A DNA stretch of 64,000 nucleotides from NCBI RefSeq assembly GCF_036711975.1, contig NC_091976.1, positions 34,720,001 to 34,784,000 on the forward strand, given 5' to 3'. Made by a program: the position numbers and the translations under genes. The notes beneath the pieces are model-generated. The model was not told the DNA's origin, made no database searches, and saw only the letters and a program-made list of their open reading frames with translations. The DNA is from Onthophagus taurus. Its lineage: Eukaryota; Arthropoda; Insecta; Coleoptera; Scarabaeidae. Positions 54,301 to 64,000 of this stretch are shown in pieces (within the stretch, counting starts at the first letter, position 1; each line of letters begins with the position of its first letter).

Positions 54301-56991
54301 TTAATGACAAGTACATTTATTGCATTTAGCCATTTCATTAATTGTTTTTTGAAGCATTTTTATTTGTTTCAAATAATTGTTTTCCTCAATCAATTCATCC
54401 TCTTTATCATTTTTCATTTGCAACATCTTTTTAATGTTTTTAACCGTTTTTTCATCCAAATAGATCTCTTTTAATCGTTTACACCCACCGTTAACATCCC
54501 TTTTTACTTTCCCATTCATGTTTAATAACATAACCATTTTGTAGTCGGGATAATTTCTTGGAAACAAACATATTTTTTGCGCCAACCATTTCATTACCGT
54601 TCTTTGTTGTTGAAACTCGACGGGCGTGTTAAAGCAACAAGCACATTTTCTAAATAACCACAGCAAAGTTGAGGGAATTAAACTTCCCAACATCATATTC
54701 TCAATGTAAACGATGTGATTAATCCTTTCGATATAACCAATGATTTCTGCGTCATTTTTAATCATTTGGGTATCGCTTACGGCTAAGCCGTTTAAAAGGT
54801 TGAAGAGGATTATTGGGATGAGGAACACGAAGACTAGGAAGAGGAGTTTGTTTGAGAGGGTGTCAAGGTTTAAATTGCTGGCGTCAAATTCGCCGGTTAA
54901 CATTATTATGATTTTGATGAATGTTAAATCGGGTTCTGTGAAGAAATCATTATCGGACTCTTCTTTTGTGCAGTTTTTAATTGGAGTTGAATCGGTGGAT
55001 TTGAAGAGTTTATAAAAACTAAAAGCGAAAGCTAAGATTAAAATGGCGTACCATAAAAGGAATTTAAAGAAATTGCACGAAACCGTTCGAAAAATCACGA
55101 TGTAAGTTGATAAACGAGGATGTTGCCCGATCAATAACATTAATTCTAACGCTGATAACAAAATTGCGATGGCCGAAAATTGCTTAATAACATCATCGTC
55201 GCTGCTAGAATTGATAATAATTCCCGTTGCAACGAGTAATCCTAATTCCAACCAATTTTCAAAGCTTAAAAAATAAATTTTTGGTGAAATCATAATTTGG
55301 GAGAATTCCCTCAATAATAAAATTCCCCAAGTTATAATTAAAACACCAAAAACTAACGAATTTGTAAACTTGTAATAATCACTTTTCGTTAAAAAAATAT
55401 GCGAATACAACGATATTACAAAAACACAATAAAAAATTAAATTCAAATAAAAAAACGTTCGAATTTTGTGCCATTTCAAATACAAAAAACTCGAAATTAA
55501 CGGATGTTTTAAAAGGTGTCTTAATTCTTTTATTCGCGCTAATTCCTGAACGGTATCAGTTTCTATAGTAAACTCATCCTTTCGGTAACTTTCGTCTAAG
55601 TTAATATAACTTTCAACGGGATTTCCCCCTAAATCGGCGTCGATTTGATTTAATTTTTTGCCGGAAACGGTCGGCATTAAACTTTTATAATAAAACGTAA
55701 CGATGGTGTTTTCCTTATCAAAAGCGGGGTTATGAGTTATTTCGATACAATTATCGAAATGTTTTTCTAAAACTTTCGAGGAGATATCCTGAATGGGAAG
55801 AAAATTATATTTATTTTTATTCGCCAAGGAAGCACCCCGATTTAACATACTCAAAACGATGCGAGAATTTGTGTATTTCGCAGCAAAGTGTAAAGCGGAG
55901 GTGCCATCTTGAAATGTGTTAACGAGAAATTGCTTCTCACTTTCGAAGAGGATGTTTAAACATTTTCTATGGTTTATGGTTGGGGTGGTTTCATGGATAG
56001 AATTTGAGAGTAAAGGGATTAAAAGGTTTTTGGGGATTTTATTGTAATGGGGTAATAAAAGTTGGAAAATTTTCCAAAAGCCGTTTAATGCGGCTATTTC
56101 GATTGGAGTTTTTTCATTTTTCGCTGTTATTTTAGTCACATCAACTCGGTTATCCAACAAATATTCAACGACTTGTTCTAAATTTCGTTCTGAAGCTATT
56201 TGCAAATAAGTCGATCCCGAAGATGCTTCATCAAAGTCGGCAATCGACGAAGAAATAAATCCATTTTGATCGTTTTGAATTAAATAAGAAAATTTATCGA
56301 TTTTATTATTATTATTTATTATCTCAGGTAAATCGCCATCGTATAAATTATGTTTTATTATCAACTCCCTCACTGGAATTTTCATATATTTATAATCATC
56401 AATATTAATAAATTTTCCCGAATTAAACAAAGTTGTAACAGCTATTTTATTTCTTTTCCCCGCAGCGATAACAATCGGGGTTTGATTACTTTTATTCGGT
56501 TGATTCACATCGATTTCGGTCCCCAACAAAATTTTTAAGCACTTCTCAAAGTTCGTTGATTCAAGTTCAGTATCAATTCTTGCGTTTTTAATTAAAACGC
56601 TTAAAGCAGTCGAATTATTCGAAGTTGTCGCTTTGATTTGATTGGAATTTAAATTTTTTATAATCGTAGCCAAAATCGATGGGTTTTGGCCGATTGCAGC
56701 GAAATGAATTGCTTCTTGATTATCATCTTCAGGGATCTTGTAAAAAAGATTAGCCCCTAAATCAATTAAAGTTTGTACGGTTTCGCTTAAAACGGTTTCT
56801 GCATAATTATTTATTGCGATGTAGAGAATTGGGTTGTGATAAGGATAAGGATAAACATAGTTAATTAAATCTTGATTTTCAAAGATTAATTTCCTTATTA
56901 AATTTATGTTGTTTTGTTCGACTGCTTTTAATAAAGTTTCGGATGGTGATGGACACAAACTGTCCATTCTGCTTAAATTTGATTTACTCAT
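54301..56991 (-). CDS. pain: Painless-type TRPA cation channel, 896 aa (copy 2)
   Basis: Same family and architecture as 6964-9630: degenerate ankyrin repeats (about 30-430), the pre-S1 signature LLKHPLISSFLYLKWHK (about 490-507) that is almost identical to Drosophila painless, six membrane segments (about 512-745), pore MLTGEFDAS (about 692-700) and LLNGLAVSD at the end of S6. The C-terminus is a short coiled coil ending KCNKCTCH. The coding region is one exon; the ATG follows directly on a splice acceptor (CTTTTTAG), so a non-coding 5' exon is likely. It keeps the canonical pore and so is the more conserved copy. About 45 kb and many genes separate the copies, in opposite orientation. Confidence 0.94.
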   Translation of the reverse strand: MSKSNLSRMDSLCPSPSETLLKAVEQNNINLIRKLIFENQDLINYVYPYPYHNPILYIAINNYAETVLSETVQTLIDLGANLFYKIPEDDNQEAIHFAAIGQNPSILATIIKNLNSNQIKATTSNNSTALSVLIKNARIDTELESTNFEKCLKILLGTEIDVNQPNKSNQTPIVIAAGKRNKIAVTTLFNSGKFINIDDYKYMKIPVRELIIKHNLYDGDLPEIINNNNKIDKFSYLIQNDQNGFISSSIADFDEASSGSTYLQIASERNLEQVVEYLLDNRVDVTKITAKNEKTPIEIAALNGFWKIFQLLLPHYNKIPKNLLIPLLSNSIHETTPTINHRKCLNILFESEKQFLVNTFQDGTSALHFAAKYTNSRIVLSMLNRGASLANKNKYNFLPIQDISSKVLEKHFDNCIEITHNPAFDKENTIVTFYYKSLMPTVSGKKLNQIDADLGGNPVESYINLDESYRKDEFTIETDTVQELARIKELRHLLKHPLISSFLYLKWHKIRTFFYLNLIFYCVFVISLYSHIFLTKSDYYKFTNSLVFGVLIITWGILLLREFSQIMISPKIYFLSFENWLELGLLVATGIIINSSSDDDVIKQFSAIAILLSALELMLLIGQHPRLSTYIVIFRTVSCNFFKFLLWYAILILAFAFSFYKLFKSTDSTPIKNCTKEESDNDFFTEPDLTFIKIIIMLTGEFDASNLNLDTLSNKLLFLVFVFLIPIILFNLLNGLAVSDTQMIKNDAEIIGYIERINHIVYIENMMLGSLIPSTLLWLFRKCACCFNTPVEFQQQRTVMKWLAQKICLFPRNYPDYKMVMLLNMNGKVKRDVNGGCKRLKEIYLDEKTVKNIKKMLQMKNDKEDELIEENNYLKQIKMLQKTINEMAKCNKCTCH

Positions 56992-57184
56992 CTAAAAAGA
57001 AAATAAAAATTATAATTAATATTGTCCTTGATTGATTGCATAACTCAAATATTAAAAACAAATCTTGACGGAGAAAATAATTTGTATATAACACAAAAGA
57101 ATTTATTTAGAAAAGTTATTTTTAATGCTGAAATAACACTTTCAACCTCAAAACCTACGCGTTAATTTGCAATTCATGTAACTA

Positions 57185-59399
57185 CAGGATGTCCCAATTT
57201 CGATGTCCGCATAGGCTATCTCCGAAACTAAAAGAGATAGAAAAAAAGTAGCTTACATGTCATGATCTCGTTTTTTGAGAAAATGTTAATGCCGAAAACT
57301 CCGAACAGCTATCGTCTTTTGTTTTCGGCAAAAACTGAAAATTTTGCGAAAACGACATTCGCAAATATCTCACTTATTATCAAAGATGGAGTATTATAAA
57401 TAAAACATTATATAGGCTACTTTTTACGAAGAATTCAGTGGCGTAGGTAGAATTTTTTTTCCCATTTTTTATTTTCGAGATTTTAGACGTAACTTTATTT
57501 TTTTAAATGGAAACCATAGTTGGCTATGACTTAAAATAATTTGTTATTTTCTTCTGATAACAAATATATATAGTTTATAGGGTATATTTCTTATGGTTAT
57601 TGAATAATTAACAAAAATTCATTTTGTTCTGTCTAAAACTAATGTATGTATTTAAAAGTTAATGTTGCTATGGTGATAACCATACATACTATGATGGAAC
57701 ATAATGTATCAAATAATTGCCAAAGTTTGTATTTAAAAATTCGATATCAACTCTGGCAAAGTGGTTAAGTGTCAAAGTATAACAAAACTGAATAAAACTT
57801 TACAATGAATTTCGAAAATTATGAAAAATGTAACATGATGGAATGCTATATGTTATCAGATAACAATGCGACGTTAGCCGCAGAATTTTATTTCACAAGA
57901 TATCCAGAAAGAAGACAACCGCACGTACGAACCTTCAGCCGGTCAGCAGAAAATTTAATAGATATTTGGTGCTTCCCCAAACCACATACAAAAACATACC
58001 AAAATGACCTGCAAGAGAAATTGCAACAAGACGTCTGACCCAAAAGACGCTGCTCCCGAATATGAAAGAAAAATAAGTATAAACCATACAAAGCGGGACT
58101 AACTCATTATTTACGTGCCGGAGATGTCAATCGAAGATTAGAATTTTGTAGATGATATTTAAAAAAATTAAATAATCTGCTGTTTGTTCAAAATGTAATC
58201 TGGACCGATGAAGTCTCTGAGTGTTCAAAGAAGATTGGGGTTCAATGTATGGTGTGCCCTTTTAGATAATAGAATTTTGGCATATAGTATCTACCATAAA
58301 AACTTAAACTCAGGGAAATACCTCAATATATTAAGGCAGCACATTGAGCCTTTGGACGACAATTTGCCACTAAATATGTCTCAAATGATATATTTTCAAT
58401 ATGACGAAGCACCAGCACATAATGCCAGAGTTGTTAGTGAATTTTTAAATACTACTACAAACTCAAGGACAGTAGAATCTAACAGGACTGCTACATCTAT
58501 TGTTGTGACAGCCTACCCGCAAACTACGTCACACCATTTTCCACGCCTAGCTGTTGTTATAGTCTATGCGTTTGCTGTGTGTTTTTAGAGGTTATATCCT
58601 AGACGTATTCATATTAGTTTTGAAGTTTTATGTTTTTAGACGTATTAATGTCTATCATATAACCTCTAAAAACATAGACAGTTATCAGGCGTGGCAAATA
58701 GTGTGACGTAGAGTGCAGGCAACCAACCCGTAGTCGACTACAAAAATACAATGGATGTAGCAGTCCTGTTAGATTCTACTGTCCTTGCTACAAACTTTGG
58801 CAATAATTGGAAACAATGCTTTCCCTCATGGTATGGTTATTACCATAACAACATTAAGTTTTAAATACATACAATAGTTTTAGAAAGAACACACAAATTG
58901 ATACATTATATTCCATCATAGTATGTATGGTTATCACCATAGCAACATTAACTTTTAAATACATACATTAGATTTAGATGGAATAAGAAATATACCAGAC
59001 AAACTATATATATTTGTTATCAGAAGAAAATAACAAATTATTTTAAGTCATAGCCAACTATGGTTTCCATTTAAAAAAATAAAGTTACGTCTAAAATCTC
59101 GAAAATAAAAGATGGGAAAAAAATTCTACCTACGCCACTGAATTCTTCGTAAAAAGTTGCCCATATAATGTTTTATTTATAATACTCCATCTTTGATAAT
59201 AAGTGAGATATTCGCGATTGTCGTTTTTGCAAAATTTTCAGTTTTTGCCGATAGGGTGAAAACAAAAGACGATAGCTGTTCGGAGTTTTCGGCATTAGCA
59301 TTTTCTCGAAAAACGGGATCATGACATGTAAGCTACTTTTTTTCTATCTCTTTTAGTTTCGGAGATAGCCTATGCGGACATCGAAATTGGGACATCCTG
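57185..59399 (+). mobile_element. Long-TIR mariner-like transposon, copy 2 (2215 bp)
   Basis: Near-identical to 15195-17470, with TA borders (57183-57184, 59400-59401). The same two broken coding pieces occur at 57805-58038 and 58208-58588. Small indels distinguish the copies: 8 bases missing near 57327, about 20 near 57756, and a deletion of about 45 in the right arm near 58983. Inserted about 190 bases upstream of painless copy 2. Confidence 0.9.
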
Positions 59400-59401
59400 T
59401 A

Positions 59402-61882
59402 CATAGTTGTGTTTTGAACGAACATTTAGTTGGGTTTTTATCAAAAATATTACCAAATTTTTTCATCCCACATTTGTTATCAATTAAAAAAGTAATCTTA
59501 AATACTACAAAAATAATTTAAATATTATTTTATGAGAAAATCGTAAAATTATTTAAACTGTTTCGAATTCAATGCGAATTTATTAAGCTATATTATAATG
59601 TTGGTTGTAGATACAGGTCGCTGGTGGCTTAGGTGTTTTACTTTATAGCCGAGGTTGCTTGTAGCCGAGGCATTACAGTTTAAAGTCAAATACTACCCGT
59701 AAAAAAACTACCCGTCACCTCCGCCTTTGTCTAACGACATAGAAGCAGAATGAGTTAGTTTTCGAACGATAAACTTCCAGCTGTATCATTTTTTAATGCG
59801 GTTATAATTGCAAGCAGATCTCCGACTCTTCATTTTCCACCTTTTACTCTTGTAATTCATCTATCTACTCACTCCTTTGGATTTCAGAGTCTAATTTATT
59901 CGTAAATTTTATTTGTATTTACAGATTCTAGGCAAAATCTCGTTCTGTATTGTGAACTTTTATAACCATATCAGATTGCAAGGGATTTAATTTGATTCAA
60001 TAGTTTGGTCCGATATTAAACTATACTGGTGATGTATAATGATAAATTTGTAACGTATGCGGTAACAAAGTAAAAATAAAAGTTATAGGTCTGCAAGAAG
60101 TAAGTGCAATCTGTGCAAAACTTGGAAGTGCCAGCGATTAAGTCATTTTTTAATCTCGTAGTGTAGATTTTTGTAGTTAGTAAACTGATACTAATTAATT
60201 TTCTTTTTTTCATCAATAATCTATCTTTAAAGTTACTGATTATATTAATACGAGATACAATTTCATTATTATCGATTGCTTTTTTATCTTCCCTATTGAT
60301 TCAATAACGTTAACGTGTTTTCCCACTTTTCCGAGGGACACTTTTGCTAATGGATACTTTATCGGGTTGTTTGCTCAAGACGAAACTTTGAAACATTCGA
60401 ATTGAAAACTTTTTTTATTACTCCAATAAATAATTTCAGTTAAAAAACATTTATATTTATCAAACCAGAAGCTTTACATATTGATTAGATCAACTTAAAT
60501 TAATCGGAATAAATAAAAAAATATGTTGACTTTATGATAAACCTCAGTATTTGAAACCTAATATCTTAAACAGAGAACTCCATTCTTTGCTTACGTATGC
60601 AGATTAGAAGTTTACGTTACATTTACCACAAGAAATTCCTTATAAACATTTTTCGATTAATGAATCACTTTTTATGATCAATTTTAAAAACTAGTTTTTT
60701 CTATTCTTAACAAATTAATTAATATAATTTCTTTCTAATCATACCTAAAATGATCTAACATGTCACCAAGAACCAGATGAAATCATCTAATTAACCACTT
60801 AGGTACTGTTAGTATTAATTAAGACACAAAAAACTACATTTTACGTTTTTGAAATATATTAATCGTTTCTTGTTCACGGTTAAAACTCAACTGGTGGAAG
60901 TATTCCGTGCTTCGGTAGCATTGAATGGAAGCAAGAGAAAGAGTGGGAGTTAAAATGCGTCCTTTTTAGGCGCAAAAAAAACCTTCGGCAATCGAGACGC
61001 CTTTTTTGTGGGCTTCAATGACAATAAAAAGTTGTGATGATATTAAAAATAATAAATTTGTTGGAACTGTTTTTATATTGAGCGATGATTTATTAAAGAC
61101 ATCGATTTAAAATAATCTCTATTTTCTGTTGACAGTCTTTTTACGGCGATGGAAACAGTTTTAATAATTAATGGGTTTTTTAATAATTCATGAGAAAACT
61201 AGCTTGGGTGGTGTAACATCTGGGCTAGTTTACATACATTTACGTAAAGTGAAACAGTATTGATTTGAAGGATGTCATTTTCGACTCATTTTTAATAGGT
61301 ATTTAATTGGAAGCGTTCCAACTTCATTAAAATATTTCCCCTCGTATTTCCATTTTCATGCTTTAACGGCATTTCTGTGGTTGTGAAAGTCATGAATAAT
61401 AAAATTGAAATTAAATCCCCCATCATAAACATTTAATAATAAAAGTGTTGGTATTTATTTTTAAGTTTATTACAAAGAAAAGTGGGAAAAGCTGCGAACA
61501 ATCGGTTCAATAATAAATATTTATCTTGTTTTCTAAATTTAACTCTTCACAAACAGTTTGTAAGCCGCAGATTTCATATTTAGATTTAATTTATTGGTTT
61601 ATATATGTTTATTTTGATTTGGGTTATGATTTAGAAATGAAAATGGGGAGTGTTAACCACAAAATACAAAATTTTGTTTTAACTTTTTTATTACAACACA
61701 TATATTATAGAGAGATGTAATCATCACAAAACGTTGAAAACGATCACATTAAGATTAATATATGAAATTTTTACATTTAAAACATAAAAAAATAAAATTA
61801 TTAATTTTTTTTGAAGCTATTTTTGTGCTATCTCCCCAAACATTTTTCTTTAATAAAAATTCCACCGATATTTCACATAAAT
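59402..61882. other. 2.5-kb gene-free region
   Basis: AT-rich with no ORF longer than about 66 codons that looks coding, and no repeat ends that I can pair. It holds the painless copy 2 upstream region (far end) and the Ric-8 3' untranslated region. Confidence 0.5.
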
Positions 61883-62938
61883 TTAATCGCTATCATTATC
61901 CTCGCTTTTAATCTGTTGTGCTTTTAAACCTTGCTGTAACTGTAAAACATGCTCGATGGGTTTCGGTTTACCATCGGGACCAACCGTACATGGTTGTACA
62001 ATTCCCGTTTTAGTCAAATTATCCATTAAATTAACCAATTTCATCGCTTCATATTCTTTCTAAAAATCAAATCCTACTTTATCGACTTTGTACGTTTGGT
62101 TGCATATCATTTTAAATTTTAATAAACAATTATTTACCTGCTCATCAGTCATATTATCAGTAGCTTTTGGCGTATCAGGTTGATAACATCCCATAACCGG
62201 ATTAATTTGTGATTTTAATTGATTGTATTCATCAGTATCGCTATCGGAGCTATCGGAGCTATAATTATTTGAATTTTCCGTGTTTCCACCCAACATAAGA
62301 CCCCGTGAAGCGAACATTCCCGCTGCATTTCCATATCCGGTATATTTAATCATCCTATTTACGTTTTCTTTACATAAAATGAATAAGAAATCGGCCGATA
62401 AATCTCTAACTTCTGTAATGGGAGATGTCAAAAGTCGACAAAAATATCCGCGATAAGATTCTTCCTCCTCCGGTCGTGACCTAACATCCTTTAACGGGGG
62501 AAGTACTTGTGTTTTGAGATACTTTCTCATTCTGCGACAACTTCGTGCGCAATTTCTTAAAACGGTGATAACCGGAGATAACAACTCCAATTGTTTCGAA
62601 ACGGTACAGTTTTTGGTGAATTTAGCTTTCAAACATTCTAACATTGTATAGATCGCCGTCATATCGTACCCCATATATTGTAACGTTTCATTTGTGGGGG
62701 GTTCTGTGACGCATTCCAACATTAAATGGCCCAATTCGGTTTCGGGAACATTTATTAATAAATTTATTATGTGGTTATTTAATTCGTTGTTGTTATCGTC
62801 CTTGTTTTCAAATTCCCAAAGGAGATGGTCACGTAACAAAATGACGAGATCTCGACTCAAATCAGATTCAATTTCCGTTTTGACAGTTAAATTAAATAAG
62901 GTTTTTAAGAGTTCGCCAATCAATTCAACTTGCTTTAA
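61883..62938 (-). CDS. ric8a: Ric-8 (synembryn), C-terminal exons
   Basis: Cytosolic chaperone and nucleotide-exchange factor for G-protein alpha subunits. Two exons are visible: 62138-62938 (267 codons, entered through the acceptor TTTTTGTAG) and 61883-62059 (59 codons including the stop). Armadillo-like helices fill most of the first (NCARSCRRMRKYLKTQVLPP). The family signature MIKYTGYGNAAGMFASRGLM and the acidic SSDSSDSDTDEYNQLKSQIN follow. The C-terminus has the Ric-8A ending KEYEAMKLVNLMDNL and KPIEHVLQLQQG. The N-terminal half is missing from the window and must lie beyond the right edge. Confidence 0.94.
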
Positions 62939-62941
62939 CTA

Positions 62942-63274
62942 CAAAAATAAAAAAATTTAAAAGATAATTAGAGACGCGAGTGGATAAAGGTGTTATGTAA
63001 CAATTTTGAGAATTTTAGGATTTTTGGTCTAAAGATGTTTTGCAGATTAATTCTTACTTTTTTGCAAAGTACCGGTTGATAAAGGTGCTATGAGTTTCAC
63101 AATCTAAATTAAGTTAATGGATAAAGGTGCTATGTGACTTTAACACCTTTATCCATTTTGTTTCCTTCGGTAGTGCAGATCAAGTTACCGTGATTTGTTT
63201 GTATTTAACTAAATTTTGACAGGTGCTAAATCGTGTAAGTAAAAATAAATTCCACATGCTAATTTATGTTTCAA
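62942..63274. promoter_or_regulatory. Repeats and hairpin GGATAAAGGTG upstream of the right-edge ORF
   Basis: The word GATAAAGGTG followed by YTATG occurs at about 62984, 63079 and 63117, and its inverse CACCTTTATCC at about 63145. The last pair forms an 11-bp perfect stem with a 14-base loop. These may be terminal or subterminal sites of the transposon-like gene to the right. Confidence 0.45.
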
Positions 63275-64000
63275 ATGGCTGAATTACGTCCGGTTAATGG
63301 TGGTATGCGTTTTCCTCTTTTTGTATGGTTAAGTAACATGAATGTTGGGTTCATTTATCTTTAGATTCAGGTATGGGATTTGAGTTCTGTATTGGCCAAG
63401 ACGAATGTATAAGCACTGATTTAAATAAACATAATATTGCGGTACAAGAGAATAATTCAAGTGATTTGACAATGAAATTCAAAGGAAATGTATTGGCACA
63501 TATTGGCACACCTAAACACACAATGGGAGAAGATACCCCAAATAATTCAGATAGTATCTCGACAGAAAAAAATCAAAAACTAAAAAAGAAAATATTTGAA
63601 CCTTCAGAAAAGATTGCTAGGAAAAGGAAGAGGGATGCAAGTAAGTGGAAAAGGGAAACGGCAAGGATTGCAAGAGATCGAGGGGAAAAATATATTTCTC
63701 AAACGGGAAAAGAAATTGCCGCTAAGAGTCCAAATCTAAAATATGTACTGTGTACGGATCGTTGCAGATTAAATTGCGATGAGAAGTTTGAAGTCAACTC
63801 AAGAGAAAATATATTTAAAAGTTTCTACAAGTTAAATCAGAATTCCAAAAATATTTTACTTTTAAAAAGTATAAAAATTGGCCCAGTTCAGTGCCATAGA
63901 TCTTCAGCTAAAAATCCAAAACAGTTTTCATTTAAATATTTTATAACTTATAATGCAACACAAACGCAAGTTTGCAAACTTGCTTTTATGTCATTATATC
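63275..64000 (+). CDS. Transposon-like basic/Cys protein, runs off the right edge
   Basis: Exon 1 (63275-63299, MAELRPVN) can join exon 2 (from about 63367, after acceptor TATCTTTAG) in frame, giving MAELRPVNDSGMGFEF. From 63373 the frame is open for 209 codons to the window end. It contains a highly basic stretch (KIARKRKRDASKWKRETARI) and then CTDRCRLNCDEKF and FKSFYKLNQNSKN. This layout occurs in an uncharacterised protein family widely multiplied in insect genomes, probably transposon-borne. I do not know its enzymatic class. Its position on the strand opposite Ric-8, within a Ric-8 intron or just upstream of it, supports an insertion. Confidence 0.55.

Overview
The window is nuclear DNA of an insect, most likely a beetle. 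The reasons are short introns (many about 50-100 bp), AT-rich spacers, two copies of the insect TRPA channel gene painless, and a heavy load of Tc1/mariner, PIF/Harbinger, LINE, Penelope and MITE sequence. The beetle assignment is inference; insect is firm. Exon boundaries were placed by reading splice sites and keeping frame; none has transcript support.

Host genes, left to right: painless copy 1 (6964-9630, +); two tandem THEM6-like hotdog thioesterase genes (13504-14208 and 14577-18378, both -); eIF3f (19228-20190, -) divergent from NFRKB, an INO80-complex subunit (20896-27558, +); XRCC1 (30257-33435, -) divergent from a class B1 GPCR resembling PTH receptors (33825-39315, +); calnexin (39565-47370, -) with two candidate C-terminal ends, divergent from the bHLH-ZIP factor USF (48392-49446, +); painless copy 2 (54301-56991, -); and the 3' end of Ric-8 (61883-62938, -), whose upstream part is interrupted by, or lies beyond, a transposon-like gene running off the right edge. 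The genes do not form a pathway.

The mobile DNA is the striking part. At least six elements share TA target duplications, termini beginning CAAG or CAGG, and long inverted repeats: 71-2224 (intact transposase, arms nearly identical), 15195-17470 and 57185-59399 (near-identical twins), 28793-29997 and 30525-32062 (almost pure palindromes), 43896-45174 and 50310-51933. The left end is a 6.5-kb fold-back element carrying nested insertions. A composite of MITE, 122-bp tandem array, tail and MITE occurs twice, in opposite orientation (3165-5364 and 52632-53925); only one copy holds a solo LTR. A Harbinger element (10297-12964) has two interleaved opposite-strand genes. A calnexin intron holds a Tc1 element with at least four further insertions. 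Several host introns have grown from about 50 bp to 1.6-3.9 kb by insertion of one element or a small nest.
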